From positions 1 through 64,000 of the forward strand of contig NZ_CZJT01000109.1 in NCBI RefSeq assembly GCF_900010755.1: a stretch of DNA of 64,000 bases, given 5' to 3'. Below are positions 7,793 through 16,778 of this stretch, piece after piece. A program made the position numbers and the translations under genes. The first letter of the stretch is position 1; every line of letters starts with the position of its first letter. Under the pieces are notes generated by a model. That model was not told where the DNA came from. It did not search any database and saw only the letters and a program-made list of their open reading frames with translations. The stretch comes from Paeniglutamicibacter antarcticus. GTDB lineage: Bacteria > Actinomycetota > Actinomycetes > Actinomycetales > Micrococcaceae.

Positions 7793-9006
7793 CCCCGTCC
7801 TCCTTCATTCCGCGCCGCGGGTATATGCGTCTTGTGGTGTGTGGGTTTCTTGCCTGCCTGGAGCTCCACGTCGGGCTCAGAAGTTTCGTCAATGATCGGC
7901 AGGCGCACAGTGAACGTTGAGCCTTGGCCGGGCTGGGACCACAGGGTGATTTCGCCGCCATGGTTTGCCACCACGTGTTTGACGATGCTCAGACCCAACC
8001 CGGTCCCGCCGGTTTGCCGGGAACGGGCGGCATCGACCCGGTAGAACCGCTCAAAAATGCGTTCCTGCTCATCAGCGGAAATGCCAGGTCCTTGGTCGGT
8101 GACCGATATTTGGATCAATCCGTCGCGGTGGCGAAGCCCCACCCCCACGGTGGTGTCTGCCGGCGAATACCGGATGGCGTTGTCGATGAGGTTGCGCAAT
8201 GCAGTCATCAGCAGATCGCGATCGCCGAAAACCGGTTGGTCAACGCTCCCGCCCACCACGATCGAAATCCGCTTTTCTTCTGCCGGTAGTTTGTTTCTGT
8301 CGACAGCCTCGGCGAGCACATCGTTGATGTCAACGATTTCGCCCTGCAGCATCACGTTGGTTCCCTGCAGCCTGGAAAGTTCGATGATGTCTTGGACAAG
8401 GGCCGCAAGCCTTGCAGATTCCTTATGGAGTCGCGTGGTGAAACGCAGGACAGCCGTCTGGTCGTCCGAGGCCCCCTCGATGGCTTCGGCCAACAAGGAG
8501 ATCGCCCCGACCGGGGTCTTTAGTTCGTGGGAAACGTTTGCGACGAAGTCGTTGCGAACGGCCTCCGTACGAGTGATTTCGGTGCGGTCATCGGCCAGCA
8601 GCAAAACGTACTCATCGCCCAGCGGCGCAACACGCACATGGACGATCAGGCTCGAGGAACCCATGGTGCCGCGCGGCAACTCAAATTCGCGTTCGGCAAT
8701 GACGCCGTCTGCGCGTACCTTGCGGGCCAGCAGGCGTAGTTCCTCATGGATCAGCGTGTGGCCGCGGACCAGACCATAGGCGTAGGAAGCCGGGTTGGCG
8801 CGCACCACGCCGTCAACCTCGTCGAGGATGACGAAGGCACGTCCGATCACCGAGAGCACCGAGGCCGCCCCTTCGGGCAGGGTCGGCTCCCCCACCAGGG
8901 GCAATCCCCGGCGGTTTCTGACCGACCCTTGATAAGCCATGATGCCGACAACGCCCAGGGCCAAGCCGACCAGGCCCGCAATCACTGAAAGTAAGACATC
9001 ATTCAC
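7789..9006 (-). CDS. senX3: Sensor histidine kinase SenX3
   Basis: A 405-residue kinase. One membrane segment lies near the N-terminus (LLSVIAGLVGLALGVVGIMAY), followed by a PAS-like region, a HisKA box NVSHELKTPVGAISLLAEAI with the phosphorylated His, and ATPase boxes N (LIDNAIRYSP), G1 (DQGPGIS) and G2 (GTGLGLSIVKHV). GTG at 9006 is preferred because TAGGGG precedes it and the membrane segment follows at once; an open frame reaches 9072. SenX3 partners RegX3 and is expected to respond to phosphate status through PhoU. Confidence 0.92.
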   Translation of the reverse strand: MNDVLLSVIAGLVGLALGVVGIMAYQGSVRNRRGLPLVGEPTLPEGAASVLSVIGRAFVILDEVDGVVRANPASYAYGLVRGHTLIHEELRLLARKVRADGVIAEREFELPRGTMGSSSLIVHVRVAPLGDEYVLLLADDRTEITRTEAVRNDFVANVSHELKTPVGAISLLAEAIEGASDDQTAVLRFTTRLHKESARLAALVQDIIELSRLQGTNVMLQGEIVDINDVLAEAVDRNKLPAEEKRISIVVGGSVDQPVFGDRDLLMTALRNLIDNAIRYSPADTTVGVGLRHRDGLIQISVTDQGPGISADEQERIFERFYRVDAARSRQTGGTGLGLSIVKHVVANHGGEITLWSQPGQGSTFTVRLPIIDETSEPDVELQAGKKPTHHKTHIPAARNEGGRG

Positions 9007-9183
9007 GACCCCTAGCCTATCCGCAGCGTGTGCGCCGGATGCGCAGAACCCCGGATTCATTTGCTCATTCACCTAACGTTCATGTTGATCCCCCAGCTGG
9101 TTCACCTGGTGCTGTAACAATGGACATGAACAGTTCCGCCGCGCCCACCGGGCGTGGTGCCATCATCACGAAAGGACGCCCGC

Positions 9184-9843
9184 GTGCGTAAGGTTTTCCA
9201 GGCCGATTTGCAGCAAATCGGTGAAGAGCTCATTCAGATGTCGCAGTTAGTGGCCTCGGCCATGGAACGGGCCTACGAGTCCTTCAGCAATGCGGATATC
9301 GAATTGGCCCAGGAAGTCATCGCCGAGGATGCGAAGATCGATTTCCTCCAGACACAACTTGATGAGCGAGCCATCGACGTGCTGGCACTCCAGGGACCGG
9401 TAGCCTCCGACCTGCGCATGATCGTCGGCTCGCTGCGCATGAGTGCTTCCCTTGAACGCATGGGCGACCTGGCCCGCCACGTGGCCCAGCTGACGCGCCT
9501 GCGTTTCCCGCAGAACGTCGTGCCGGCCTCCGTGGCACCGGTTTTCGCCGAGATGGCACGGCTGGACATCGCCATTGCGCAGAAGCTTGGTCACCTGCTG
9601 GACACCCGCGATCTGGCAATTGCCCGCGAAATCATCGAGCTCAACTCACAGATCGACAAATTGCATGCTTCGGTCTTCAAGGCCGTGGCAGCGGCAGATT
9701 GGAACGAGTCCGCTCCGACAACCGCCGATGTCACCCTGACCAGCCGCTACCTTGAACGCTTCGGCGACCACGGCGTATCGGTGGCACGCAAGGTTTCCTA
9801 CCTTGTCACCGGCGAGTGGGAGCCTGCAACAGAGGCCTTCTAG
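9184..9843 (+). CDS. phoU: Phosphate signalling protein PhoU
   Basis: A 219-residue all-helical protein with two PhoU repeats, each carrying the metal-binding E/D-rich helix (LERMGDLARHVAQLTR in the first, LERFGDHGVSVARKVSYLV in the second). It links phosphate transport to SenX3-RegX3 and restrains the response when phosphate is plentiful. GTG at 9184 follows AAAGGA; the track frame 30 bases longer has no such site. It is divergent from senX3 with a gap of about 180 bases that must hold both promoters. Confidence 0.92.
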   Translation: MRKVFQADLQQIGEELIQMSQLVASAMERAYESFSNADIELAQEVIAEDAKIDFLQTQLDERAIDVLALQGPVASDLRMIVGSLRMSASLERMGDLARHVAQLTRLRFPQNVVPASVAPVFAEMARLDIAIAQKLGHLLDTRDLAIAREIIELNSQIDKLHASVFKAVAAADWNESAPTTADVTLTSRYLERFGDHGVSVARKVSYLVTGEWEPATEAF

Positions 9844-9864
9844 GCACTAGCGCAAAAAAACAGA

Positions 9865-9926
9865 ACCGCCGGTCATAGCGCCGCCCGATATCGAATGGGG
9901 TGACGCAATTGCCGGCGGTGTTTTTT
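9865..9926. terminator. Bidirectional terminator between phoU and DUF4193 gene
   Basis: ACCGCCGG (9865-9872) pairs with CCGGCGGT (9912-9919). An A-run precedes the left arm and GTTTTTTG follows the right arm, so termination is expected on both strands for two convergent genes. Confidence 0.7.
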
Positions 9927-9948
9927 GTTGCTGGACTCTTGTGCGTCT

Positions 9949-10251
9949 TTATCCTTCACATTCAAGGCAATAGCTGACGCCGTTGGATACCCGGGCCAGC
10001 ATGGAGTGGTGGCGGATCAGGAAGCAGGAGCCGCACAAGAATTCGTCCTCCGCCTGCGGGACGACTGTCACCGTCAGTTCCTCGTTGGACAGGTCTGCAC
10101 CCGGCAGGTCAACACCGTCAGCGGTGTCAGCCTCGTCGAGTTCCGAGGAAACGCTGCGGGCGTCGGGGGCGTTGGCGGTTTTAACCGCGTCTAGTGAAGC
10201 TTTGCGGGCCTCGGCCACATCCGGTCGGACCTCGTCATAATCAGTTGCCAC
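9949..10251 (-). CDS. DUF4193 family protein
   Basis: A 100-residue acidic actinobacterial protein of unknown function. The N-terminus is MATDYDEVRPDVAEARKASL and the middle is rich in Asp and Glu. The C-terminus has two Cys pairs, CGSC and CLEC about 22 residues apart, with a histidine pair between, suggesting a small zinc ribbon. Highly conserved in Actinobacteria by my recollection. It lies alone, convergent with phoU. Confidence 0.85.
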   Translation of the reverse strand: MATDYDEVRPDVAEARKASLDAVKTANAPDARSVSSELDEADTADGVDLPGADLSNEELTVTVVPQAEDEFLCGSCFLIRHHSMLARVSNGVSYCLECEG

Positions 10252-10429
10252 GAAATGCGTTCCTTACGTAATTTTCGGTGAGGTGCTTCGAGACAGCAGA
10301 GTACCCCATCAACCCGTGAGCACAACCACCTTCAAATCATTTTTTGTTGCTTCCTCCCAAAATGGCAGATTTGAGGAGAATTTTGAGCGTTTCAGCGTTT
10401 ATTGCCAGTACGTGCAGGGTTTTCAATGA

Positions 10430-10735
10430 CTACCGACCCGGTGGATACGCGCCAAGGATCGTGGCGATGTTGATCCCAAGTTCAAAGTGGTTCAGCGAAT
10501 ACAGCTTCAATGATTTGCCGTCGGCGGCGATATCCGCGGCACCGGAGACAAATCCTGCTTCTTCGAGTTTTGCCAGGTGCAAGTACAGCAGCTGCCGACT
10601 CATCGACACCCGCCGTGCCAGCTCCGAAACATGTAACGGGCCTCCCGACAGCTCCGCGAGAATCTTCAATCGTGGTTCGCTGCCCAGCGCAGCAAGTTGG
10701 GCAGCAAGGGAAACCTCTGGCTCCTTTTCCTGCAT
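10430..10735 (-). CDS. ArsR-type winged-helix regulator with membrane partners
   Basis: A 101-residue HTH_20/ArsR-like DNA-binding protein. The recognition region is HVSELARRVSMSRQLLYLHL, followed by a wing around DGKSLKLYSL. The ELCVCDL-type metal site of classic ArsR/SmtB sensors is absent, so a metal signal is unlikely. It is last in a three-gene operon with two small membrane proteins and starts two bases after the stop of the second. The tight coupling suggests that the membrane proteins control it or are controlled by it; this is inference. Confidence 0.82.
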   Translation of the reverse strand: MQEKEPEVSLAAQLAALGSEPRLKILAELSGGPLHVSELARRVSMSRQLLYLHLAKLEEAGFVSGAADIAADGKSLKLYSLNHFELGINIATILGAYPPGR

Positions 10736-10737
10736 GC

Positions 10738-10947
10738 TCAGGACGGAAGGTCGTGCAGCGTCTTTTCCAACAGCTCAAGACGCTGGTCAATGGCTTCAAG
10801 GCGTTCAAGGTGTTCGCGATCCCGGGCCAGGGTCTCATCGAGGACCACCGGGGCGGTCTTCCGCCCCTTGCGCAGCAGGACCGCCGCAATGCAGATCCCC
10901 GCAAGTGAAAGCAGCAGCAGGATCGGAATCAGCACCGTGGTGTCCAT
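10738..10947 (-). CDS. Small one-pass membrane protein with a coiled-coil tail
   Basis: A 69-residue protein: a short outside end, one membrane helix (VLIPILLLLSLAGICIAAVLL), a basic RKGRK stop-transfer segment and a charged, probably coiled-coil cytosolic tail (about 36-66). I do not recognise the family; the shape recalls PspB-type phage-shock proteins, without clear sequence evidence. ATG at 10947 begins two bases after the upstream stop. A much longer frame reaches 11358 in another reading of the upstream gene and is rejected. Confidence 0.72.
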   Translation of the reverse strand: MDTTVLIPILLLLSLAGICIAAVLLRKGRKTAPVVLDETLARDREHLERLEAIDQRLELLEKTLHDLPS

Positions 10948-10949
10948 GA

Positions 10950-11225
10950 TCAGTCGCCCGCGTTCTGGAAGGTGCGCTCGATATTGCCCAAGCGCCTTTC
11001 GACCGAATCGGTGCGGCGGGCAATCTCGTCCTGCAGGTTTTCCCGGCCGGCAGCGCTGGCGGTGCGCGTTTTCGTTCCGGCCACCAGCTTGACGACCAAC
11101 ACGATCACGGCAACCACCAATGCTGCATAGAAAAGGACACCCACCATCGTGACGGCAATTTCCCAGCCGTTGGGAAGCAGCGGGTTTGCACCGGCGCCCT
11201 CGGCAAGCAGGTGGCGGGGGTTCAT
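10950..11225 (-). CDS. One-pass membrane protein, first gene of the ArsR-type operon
   Basis: A 91-residue protein with about 20 outside residues, a long membrane helix (IAVTMVGVLFYAALVVAVIV and on), and a charged tail (about 52-91, ending RRLGNIERTFQNAGD) likely to form a coiled coil. ATG at 11225 follows AGGAG. No family recognised. Similar architecture to the next gene suggests the two may pair through their tails. Confidence 0.72.
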   Translation of the reverse strand: MNPRHLLAEGAGANPLLPNGWEIAVTMVGVLFYAALVVAVIVLVVKLVAGTKTRTASAAGRENLQDEIARRTDSVERRLGNIERTFQNAGD

Positions 11226-11318
11226 CTGGTTCTCCTGGTGGTTGGCGTTGGCGGCTTGCCTCCATCGTGCCACCTGTAATAAAAATATTCCACGTGGTGC
11301 GCCGACGCGTTAACGGCA

Positions 11319-11366
11319 CAGGGGGCTCGCCATCGTCCCCGAAACGGGGAGGTGGCAAGCCCCCTG
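11319..11366. terminator. Two-tier hairpin downstream of gpmA
   Basis: Outer arms 11319-11332 and 11353-11366 pair with one G-U position; inside them TCCCC and GGGGA form a second stem around GAAAC. It sits 35 bases past the gpmA stop on the minus strand. Confidence 0.7.
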
Positions 11367-11400
11367 GTGTGCGTCCCGAGTGTGCGGAACGCAGGGAACC

Positions 11401-12147
11401 TTAGTGGCGACCCTGGTTGGCGACTGCCTTGATGGCGTCGGCAGCTGCGGCTGCATCGAGGTACTTGCCGCCCGGGGTGACCGGGGTGAAGTCTTCGTTC
11501 AGTTCGTACACCAGCGGGATGCCGGTGGGGATGTTCAGGCCCGCGATGTCTTCGTCGCTGATGCCGTCAAGGTGCTTGACCAGCGCGCGCAGCGAGTTGC
11601 CGTGCGCCGTGACCAGAACCGTCTTGCCACCGGCAAGGTCCGGCTTGATCTCGGCTTCCCAGTACGGGAGCATGCGGTCAAGGACGTCCTTGAGGCATTC
11701 GGTACGCGGCGCGGTGTCGCCGAGGTCCGCGTAGCGCGGATCGTTGATCTGGCTGAACTCCGAGTCGTCGGACAGTGCCGGCGGCGGGGTGTCGTAGGAC
11801 CGGCGCCATTCCATGAACTGCTCTTCGCCGTACTCGGCCAAGGTCTGTGCCTTGTCCTTGCCCTGCAGCGCGCCGTAGTGGCGTTCGTTCAGGCGCCAGC
11901 TGCGCTTGACCGGGATCCATGACAGGTCCGCGGATTCAAGGGCCAGGTTGGCAGTGATGATGGCGCGCTTGAGCAGCGAGGTGTGCAGGATTTCCGGAAC
12001 CAAGCCGGCCTCGGTGAGCAGCTCGCCGCCGCGGGTTGCCTCGGCACGGCCCTTTTCGGTGAGCGTGACGTCGTACCAACCGGTGAACAGGTTCTTTTCG
12101 TTCCACTCGCTTTGCCCGTGGCGAAGCAGGATCAGGGTGTAAGTCAT
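11401..12147 (-). CDS. gpmA: 2,3-bisphosphoglycerate-dependent phosphoglycerate mutase
   Basis: Glycolytic and gluconeogenic interconversion of 3- and 2-phosphoglycerate. The 248-residue protein has the phosphohistidine motif [10 protein letters not shown], the substrate stretch RRSYDTPPP, and the second catalytic His in [14 protein letters not shown]; length is typical. ATG at 12147 follows GGGGG. The neighbourhood gpm-senX3-regX3 is also found in mycobacteria, here with five genes between. Confidence 0.96.
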   Translation of the reverse strand: MTYTLILLRHGQSEWNEKNLFTGWYDVTLTEKGRAEATRGGELLTEAGLVPEILHTSLLKRAIITANLALESADLSWIPVKRSWRLNERHYGALQGKDKAQTLAEYGEEQFMEWRRSYDTPPPALSDDSEFSQINDPRYADLGDTAPRTECLKDVLDRMLPYWEAEIKPDLAGGKTVLVTAHGNSLRALVKHLDGISDEDIAGLNIPTGIPLVYELNEDFTPVTPGGKYLDAAAAADAIKAVANQGRH

Positions 12148-12233
12148 GACCCCCATTCTAGGACGGGTGAGGTGCCTTACTTTCCTTCGTGACATCTAGG
12201 CGTCGATGTGTTGGACACTTTAGGATTAAAGCA

Positions 12234-13085
12234 ATGGTTCAGAAAGCGACTCGGCTCGGCGGACGGTCCCGGACCGGTCGCCCGCTGGGTCATACCACCC
12301 GCGGAACCACCAACCCGAACCGCATGCGCCGGGTTGACCGCTGGATGACAGGCCCGCAGGGCTGGCGTTTGCGTCCCGGAACCACCGGCGCCCCGCCCAT
12401 CGCCGTTGACCTTGGCTACGGTGCTTCCCCGCGAACCGCCGTCGAATTCTTTGATCGCATCCGCGCGGTTTCCCCGCAGGCAACGGTGTTCGGCGTGGAA
12501 ATAGAACCCGAACGCGTGGCCCGCGGCACCGCCCTTGAGATAGACGGCCTGGAGTTCAGGCTGGGCGGCTTTGAAATTCCCGTCGAATCCCCGGTCACGC
12601 TCATTCGTGCCTTCAACGTCCTGCGCCAGTACGACGAAGCGGATGTTGCAGGCATTTGGGAGACCATGACCTCCCGGCTCACCGAGCACGGGGTGCTCAT
12701 CGAGGGCACCTGCGATGAAATCGGGCGCCGCAGTTCTTGGGTGGCGGTGACCCGGAACGGCCCCCAAACACTGAGTATTTCACTGCGCTTCGGCGCCTTC
12801 ACGCTTCCCTCGGATGTTGCCGAACGGCTGCCCAAGGCGCTGATCCACCGGAACATCCAGGGCGAGCGGATCCACGCTTTCCTGCAGGCGGCGGATGCTG
12901 CCTGGCTGGCAGCGGCACCATTGGCGTCCTTCGGCAACAAGCAGCGTTTTGTAGCCATGTGCCGTGCGCTGCGCACCGGCGGCTGGCCGATCTGCGATTC
13001 CGCGGCACGCTGGCGACTGGGCGAAATGACTGTCAGCTGGGAAGCGGTTGCCCCGCGCACCGGTGCCCTGGCATACAACGGTTAA
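12234..13085 (+). CDS. Putative class I SAM-dependent methyltransferase
   Basis: A 283-residue protein with a basic N-terminus (about 1-45) and a Rossmann-like core. IAVDLGYGASP resembles the SAM-binding motif I, and TVFGVEIEPERV the acidic end of strand beta 2. There is no clear substrate motif, and the C-terminal third is not recognised. ATG at 12234 has an AGGA about ten bases upstream; the frame is open 15 codons further. It is divergent from gpmA. Family assignment rests on two motifs. Confidence 0.65.
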   Translation: MVQKATRLGGRSRTGRPLGHTTRGTTNPNRMRRVDRWMTGPQGWRLRPGTTGAPPIAVDLGYGASPRTAVEFFDRIRAVSPQATVFGVEIEPERVARGTALEIDGLEFRLGGFEIPVESPVTLIRAFNVLRQYDEADVAGIWETMTSRLTEHGVLIEGTCDEIGRRSSWVAVTRNGPQTLSISLRFGAFTLPSDVAERLPKALIHRNIQGERIHAFLQAADAAWLAAAPLASFGNKQRFVAMCRALRTGGWPICDSAARWRLGEMTVSWEAVAPRTGALAYNG

Positions 13086-13151
13086 CCAGCGGGATTGAGC
13101 ACCAAGGCACCGCACAACTCGAGGCCCGACAAACCACCGAACACAGCAAAA

Positions 13152-13201
13152 ATCGCGGTGGCAGCCTGCTTCCCTGTCGGGAGCGAGGCCGCCACCGCGA
13201 T
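13152..13201. terminator. Bidirectional terminator, methyltransferase-like gene and DUF2516 gene
   Basis: ATCGCGGTGGC (13152-13162) pairs exactly with 13191-13201; an inner GCTTCCC/GGGAGC stem extends it. It is placed between two convergent genes. An A-run precedes the left arm, giving a T-run for minus-strand transcripts. Confidence 0.7.
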
Positions 13202-13225
13202 CACGTTCTTTGGCCGCGGGCCGCG

Positions 13226-13534
13226 TCAGTACGGGTAGTAGCCACCCTTGCCCGACACCGCGGGCTTCACATCCGCCAGGTATACGCAGGCGATGCAGGC
13301 ACCAAGCAGCTGCAAAACGCCGCCACCGCCGCTGCTTGACAGTGCGGTCAGCCCGCACACAAGCATCGCGGCAGCGGTCAGCGCCATCCAGAACGGCTTG
13401 GTCCGCTTGCCCTCGCGCACAAAGTTCGCCGCGGGGCGGCGCACCGCATCAACCAAGGCCACAATGGCAATGACGGCCGCGACGATGCTCAGTGCACGCA
13501 TCAGGTAGTTCTCGAACAGGTAGGCATAAAGCAT
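13226..13534 (-). CDS. DUF2516 family membrane protein
   Basis: A 102-residue inner-membrane protein with three likely helices (about 10-28, 48-66 and 73-88) and a basic cytosolic loop between the first two. The tail is rich in Gly and Tyr. It fits the actinobacterial DUF2516 family, whose function is unknown. It stands alone between the trans-sulfuration gene, read in the same direction, and the convergent methyltransferase-like gene. Confidence 0.78.
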   Translation of the reverse strand: MLYAYLFENYLMRALSIVAAVIAIVALVDAVRRPAANFVREGKRTKPFWMALTAAAMLVCGLTALSSSGGGGVLQLLGACIACVYLADVKPAVSGKGGYYPY

Positions 13535-13601
13535 GGTTTTAGCTTAGCCGCATCAGCCCCGCGCGTGCCGCACTTTTGCACGTCGAGCCAGCGCGTCGGG
13601 A

Positions 13602-14744
13602 TCAAGCCCCGGTGAGTGCCCGGTCCAAGTCCGCATAGAGGTCCTCGACGTTTTCGATGCCCACGCTCAAACGCACGAGGTTTTCCGGGACCGATTCTGG
13701 TTCGCCGGTGTGGCGGCGGCGGCGCTCGGCCAATGACTCGACGCCACCGAGGCTGGTGGCGGGGGTCCACAGGCGCATCCGCCCAAGCATCGCATCGGCG
13801 GCAGGTGCGCCGCCCCTGATTTCTATGCAGAGGATGGAACCGAATCCGTCCATCTGCACGGCGGCCCGTGCGTGCCCCGGATCCGTTTCAAGGCCCGGGT
13901 AGCGGACCCGGGAAACGGCAGGGTGTTCGTTGAGCCGCAGCGCAAGTTCCCGGGCGTTGGCCTCGGCCTTTTCCAGTCGCAGCGCCATGGTCCGGATCCC
14001 GCGCAGCGTCAGCCATGCCTCGAATGGTCCCGGGATGGCGCCGTGCAGGGTGCGCATCGAATGCAACCGGGCCCGCAGTTCCGGGTTGCGGGTGACCACG
14101 GCACCCAGCACCACATCCGAGTGCCCGCCCATGTACTTGGTGGCCGAATGCACCACCACGTCGGCGCCCAGTTGCAGCGGGCGCTGCAGAAGGGGCGTGG
14201 AGAAGGTGTTATCAACAATGCTCAGCACGCCGCGTTCCTTGGCGCCATCCAACAGCGCGGGCAGGTCCGCGACCTCGAGCATCGGGTTGGTCGGGGATTC
14301 CAGCCAGGCCATGTCGGCACCGTCGAACGCCTCAAGGGTTGCCACTGTGTCGGCAAGTTCCACGCGGCGCACCGTGAGGTTCAGCGTCTGTTCGAGCTCC
14401 GCCACCAGGGCGAGCGAACCGTTGTAGGCATGGCGCGGAATGACAATGGTGCCCCCGGGCGGCAGCAGCGACAGGCCAGCGGCAACCGCCGCCATGCCCG
14501 AGGCGTAGGCCAGGGCCGGCAGCTCGCTGTCTTCAAGCGTGGCAATGGTTTCTTCGAGCGGATCCCAGGTGGGATTGGTGAAGCGGCCGTAGACCTTTTC
14601 GCCGGCATTTGATTCGCCCAGCGAATAAAACGTCGAGGAAAGCACGATCGGCGGGTTCACTGGTTCGTTGGTTGCATGGGGAGGGCGTCCGGCGGCCACC
14701 ACAATGGTGTCCGGAGCCCAGGATTCGTTGTTCCCGGAAGTCAT
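13602..14744 (-). CDS. Trans-sulfuration PLP enzyme, cystathionine gamma-synthase type
   Basis: A 380-residue enzyme of the Cys/Met metabolism PLP family. The PLP lysine is in VVHSATKYMGGHSDV; other family marks are GRFTNPTWDPLE, YASGMAAVAA, WLESPTNPM and VDNTFSTPLLQRPL. Members include cystathionine gamma-synthase, gamma-lyase and O-acyl-homoserine sulfhydrylases, which cannot be told apart safely here. ATG at 14744 gives the usual length; an extension to 14891 has no family match. The 170-base gap to tmk shows no riboswitch that I can recognise. Confidence 0.85.
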   Translation of the reverse strand: MTSGNNESWAPDTIVVAAGRPPHATNEPVNPPIVLSSTFYSLGESNAGEKVYGRFTNPTWDPLEETIATLEDSELPALAYASGMAAVAAGLSLLPPGGTIVIPRHAYNGSLALVAELEQTLNLTVRRVELADTVATLEAFDGADMAWLESPTNPMLEVADLPALLDGAKERGVLSIVDNTFSTPLLQRPLQLGADVVVHSATKYMGGHSDVVLGAVVTRNPELRARLHSMRTLHGAIPGPFEAWLTLRGIRTMALRLEKAEANARELALRLNEHPAVSRVRYPGLETDPGHARAAVQMDGFGSILCIEIRGGAPAADAMLGRMRLWTPATSLGGVESLAERRRRHTGEPESVPENLVRLSVGIENVEDLYADLDRALTGA

Positions 14745-14914
14745 GTTTTTCAGGTTACTCCGCACCGCACCCGCCCCAGAAGCCCGATGACGAACCACGG
14801 TTTGCCTGTGACAACGCGGTGCCAAGATCGAGTCGCACCCTGTCAACCACGCGGCAACACAGCGAACGTAGAAGCACACGGTTGTAGACAAGCCAATGAC
14901 GATAGGCTAGGGGC

Positions 14915-15595
14915 GTGAGTTTGAAGCAGCAGAACCCCAAAACAACAGGCCGTTTCATCGTCTTTGAGGGCGGTGACGGAGCCGGAAAATCAACGCAGGC
15001 GGCCCTGCTGAGTGCTGCACTGCGCAAAAACGGCCATCGGGTGCTGCAAACCCGCGAACCCGGGGGCACCGAAATCGGGGAGAAGCTGCGCTCGTTGGTG
15101 CTTGACCACGGGCAGGGAACCGTCGATGCCCGCACCGAGGCGCTGATGTATGCTGCAGCACGCGCGGCGCACGTGGAGCAGGTCATCCGCCCGGCCCTTG
15201 AGGCCGGCACCATGGTGGTCTGCGACCGCTTTGTTGACTCCTCACTGGCTTACCAGGGCATCGGCCGCGCGCTGGGCGAGGACGCCGTGCGTTCCATCAA
15301 CGAATTCGCCACCGGCGGGCTGCGCCCGGATTTGACGGTGTTGCTGGATGTCACCCCCGCGGCCGGGCGCTCCCGCCGCACCACCAGTATTGATGGTGCA
15401 CCGGTTGCCGAGGACCGCCTCGAATCCGAACCCGACGAATTCCACGGCCGCATCCGCGACGCCTTCTTGCACTTTGCCGACCGTGAACCGGCCCGCTATC
15501 TGGTGCTCGATGCCACCGACGGCGTCGACACACTGGCCGCAGCCATCGATGGCGCGATCGCAGCCCTGGAAACGGCACCGGCGGAAGACCAGTGA
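14915..15595 (+). CDS. tmk: Thymidylate kinase
   Basis: Phosphorylates dTMP to dTDP for DNA synthesis. The 226-residue protein has the P-loop FEGGDGAGKSTQ, the DRF/H-type motif CDRFVDSSLAYQGIGR and a LID region (about 145-165) with basic residues in RSRRTT. GTG at 14915 follows AGGGG. It overlaps holB by four bases (GTGA), so the two are coupled, a common actinobacterial pair. Confidence 0.95.
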   Translation: MSLKQQNPKTTGRFIVFEGGDGAGKSTQAALLSAALRKNGHRVLQTREPGGTEIGEKLRSLVLDHGQGTVDARTEALMYAAARAAHVEQVIRPALEAGTMVVCDRFVDSSLAYQGIGRALGEDAVRSINEFATGGLRPDLTVLLDVTPAAGRSRRTTSIDGAPVAEDRLESEPDEFHGRIRDAFLHFADREPARYLVLDATDGVDTLAAAIDGAIAALETAPAEDQ

Positions 15596-16740
15596 GAGTC
15601 TGGGACGATCTTCCCGGCCAGGAAAAGACCATCACCGCGCTGACCCGCGCGGTCACCGAGGGCAACCCGTCGCATGCCTGGTTGTTCACCGGTCCCCCGG
15701 GTTCCGGGCGCACCAATGCGGCCCGGGCCTTCGCCGCGGCCCTGCAATGTCAGGTGCCCGATGTCGCCCGCCGCGGCTGCGGTGAATGCAAGGCCTGTGT
15801 GACGGTGTTGGCCGGTACCCACCCGGATGTCGCACTGATCGCCACCGAGAAGGTCAACTACCAGATCGAGGACGTCCGCGAGCTGATCACCAAGGCACAG
15901 GACCGGCCCTCCACCGCTCCGTGGCGGGTGATCATCGTGGAGGACGCTGACCGGATGACCGAGCGCACCACCAACGTGCTGCTCAAATCCATTGAAGAGC
16001 CGCCCCCGCACACCATTTGGATCCTGTGTGCCCCGTCCCCCGCCGACGTGCTGGTGACCATTCGTTCGCGCTGCCGTTCGGTGTCGCTCTCGGTGCCCAC
16101 CCGTGCCGCGGTGGCCGAACTTTTGGTCCGCCGCGACGGGCTCTCCGAGGCGCAGGCGGACTTCGCCGCGCGTGTTTCCCAATCGCACATCGGCATTGCC
16201 CGGCGGTTGGCCCGGGATGAGGAAGCGCGCCGCAGACGCGACCGCACGGTGCGCATGCCGCTGCGCGTGCGCGGGGTCTCCGACGCGGTGATGGCCGCCG
16301 CCGAGCTGGTTGAGCTCTCCACCACCGAGGCCACCGCCGCTGCCGCCGAACGATCCGAGGCCGAAGCCACGGCGCTGCGCACAGCGTTGGGCATCGAAGC
16401 CGATGCCCCGGTCCCACCGCAGCAACGCAGCCAGTTCAAGGCCTTGGAAGAGAATGCGAAGCGCCGTGCACGGCGCTCCACCCACGATGCGCTTGACCGC
16501 TCACTCATCGACCTGACCACGTTCTTCCGCGACGTGCTGATGTTGCAACTGAACTCGGGCACCGAGCTTGTCAACGACTACCTGGCCGAAGAATTGCGCT
16601 CCTATGCCGCTGCTTCACGGCCGGAAGCCACCGTCGCCAAGATCGATGCAATCTCCGAGGCTCGCACCCGCATCGGCGCCAACGTTGCGCCCCTGCTGGC
16701 ACTCGAAGCCATGATGGTCGCTTTGCGACCGGTCAAATAG
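15592..16740 (+). CDS. holB: DNA polymerase III subunit delta'
   Basis: Part of the clamp loader. The 382-residue AAA+ protein has a Walker-A-like loop (TGPPGSGRTNAA, with Arg in place of the usual Lys), a zinc module with Cys in CQVPDVARRGCGECKAC, a sensor-1/SRC motif (TIRSRCRSV) and a VIIVEDADRM Walker-B-like segment. A non-hydrolysing loop is normal for delta'. The C-terminal helical domain (about 210-382) completes the fold. The start overlaps the tmk stop. Confidence 0.92.
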   Translation: MRVWDDLPGQEKTITALTRAVTEGNPSHAWLFTGPPGSGRTNAARAFAAALQCQVPDVARRGCGECKACVTVLAGTHPDVALIATEKVNYQIEDVRELITKAQDRPSTAPWRVIIVEDADRMTERTTNVLLKSIEEPPPHTIWILCAPSPADVLVTIRSRCRSVSLSVPTRAAVAELLVRRDGLSEAQADFAARVSQSHIGIARRLARDEEARRRRDRTVRMPLRVRGVSDAVMAAAELVELSTTEATAAAAERSEAEATALRTALGIEADAPVPPQQRSQFKALEENAKRRARRSTHDALDRSLIDLTTFFRDVLMLQLNSGTELVNDYLAEELRSYAAASRPEATVAKIDAISEARTRIGANVAPLLALEAMMVALRPVK

Positions 16741-16778
16741 ACACCTTCCCCATGCCTAACCAGGAGCCCCAAGTCCGT

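Noticed and set aside
10430..10735. Metal-sensing ArsR/SmtB repressor
   Set aside because: The helix that normally carries the ELCVCDL metal ligands reads HVSELARRVS, and the protein contains no Cys pair.
10738..11358. 206-codon version of the small membrane protein gene
   Set aside because: The upstream 137 codons are out of frame with the first operon gene and have no ribosome site; ATG at 10947 fits the two-base spacing of the operon.
14745..14914. Possible SAM riboswitch before the trans-sulfuration gene
   Set aside because: Neither the SAM-I, SAM-II nor SAM-IV core could be matched by eye. A covariance-model search (Rfam) would settle it.
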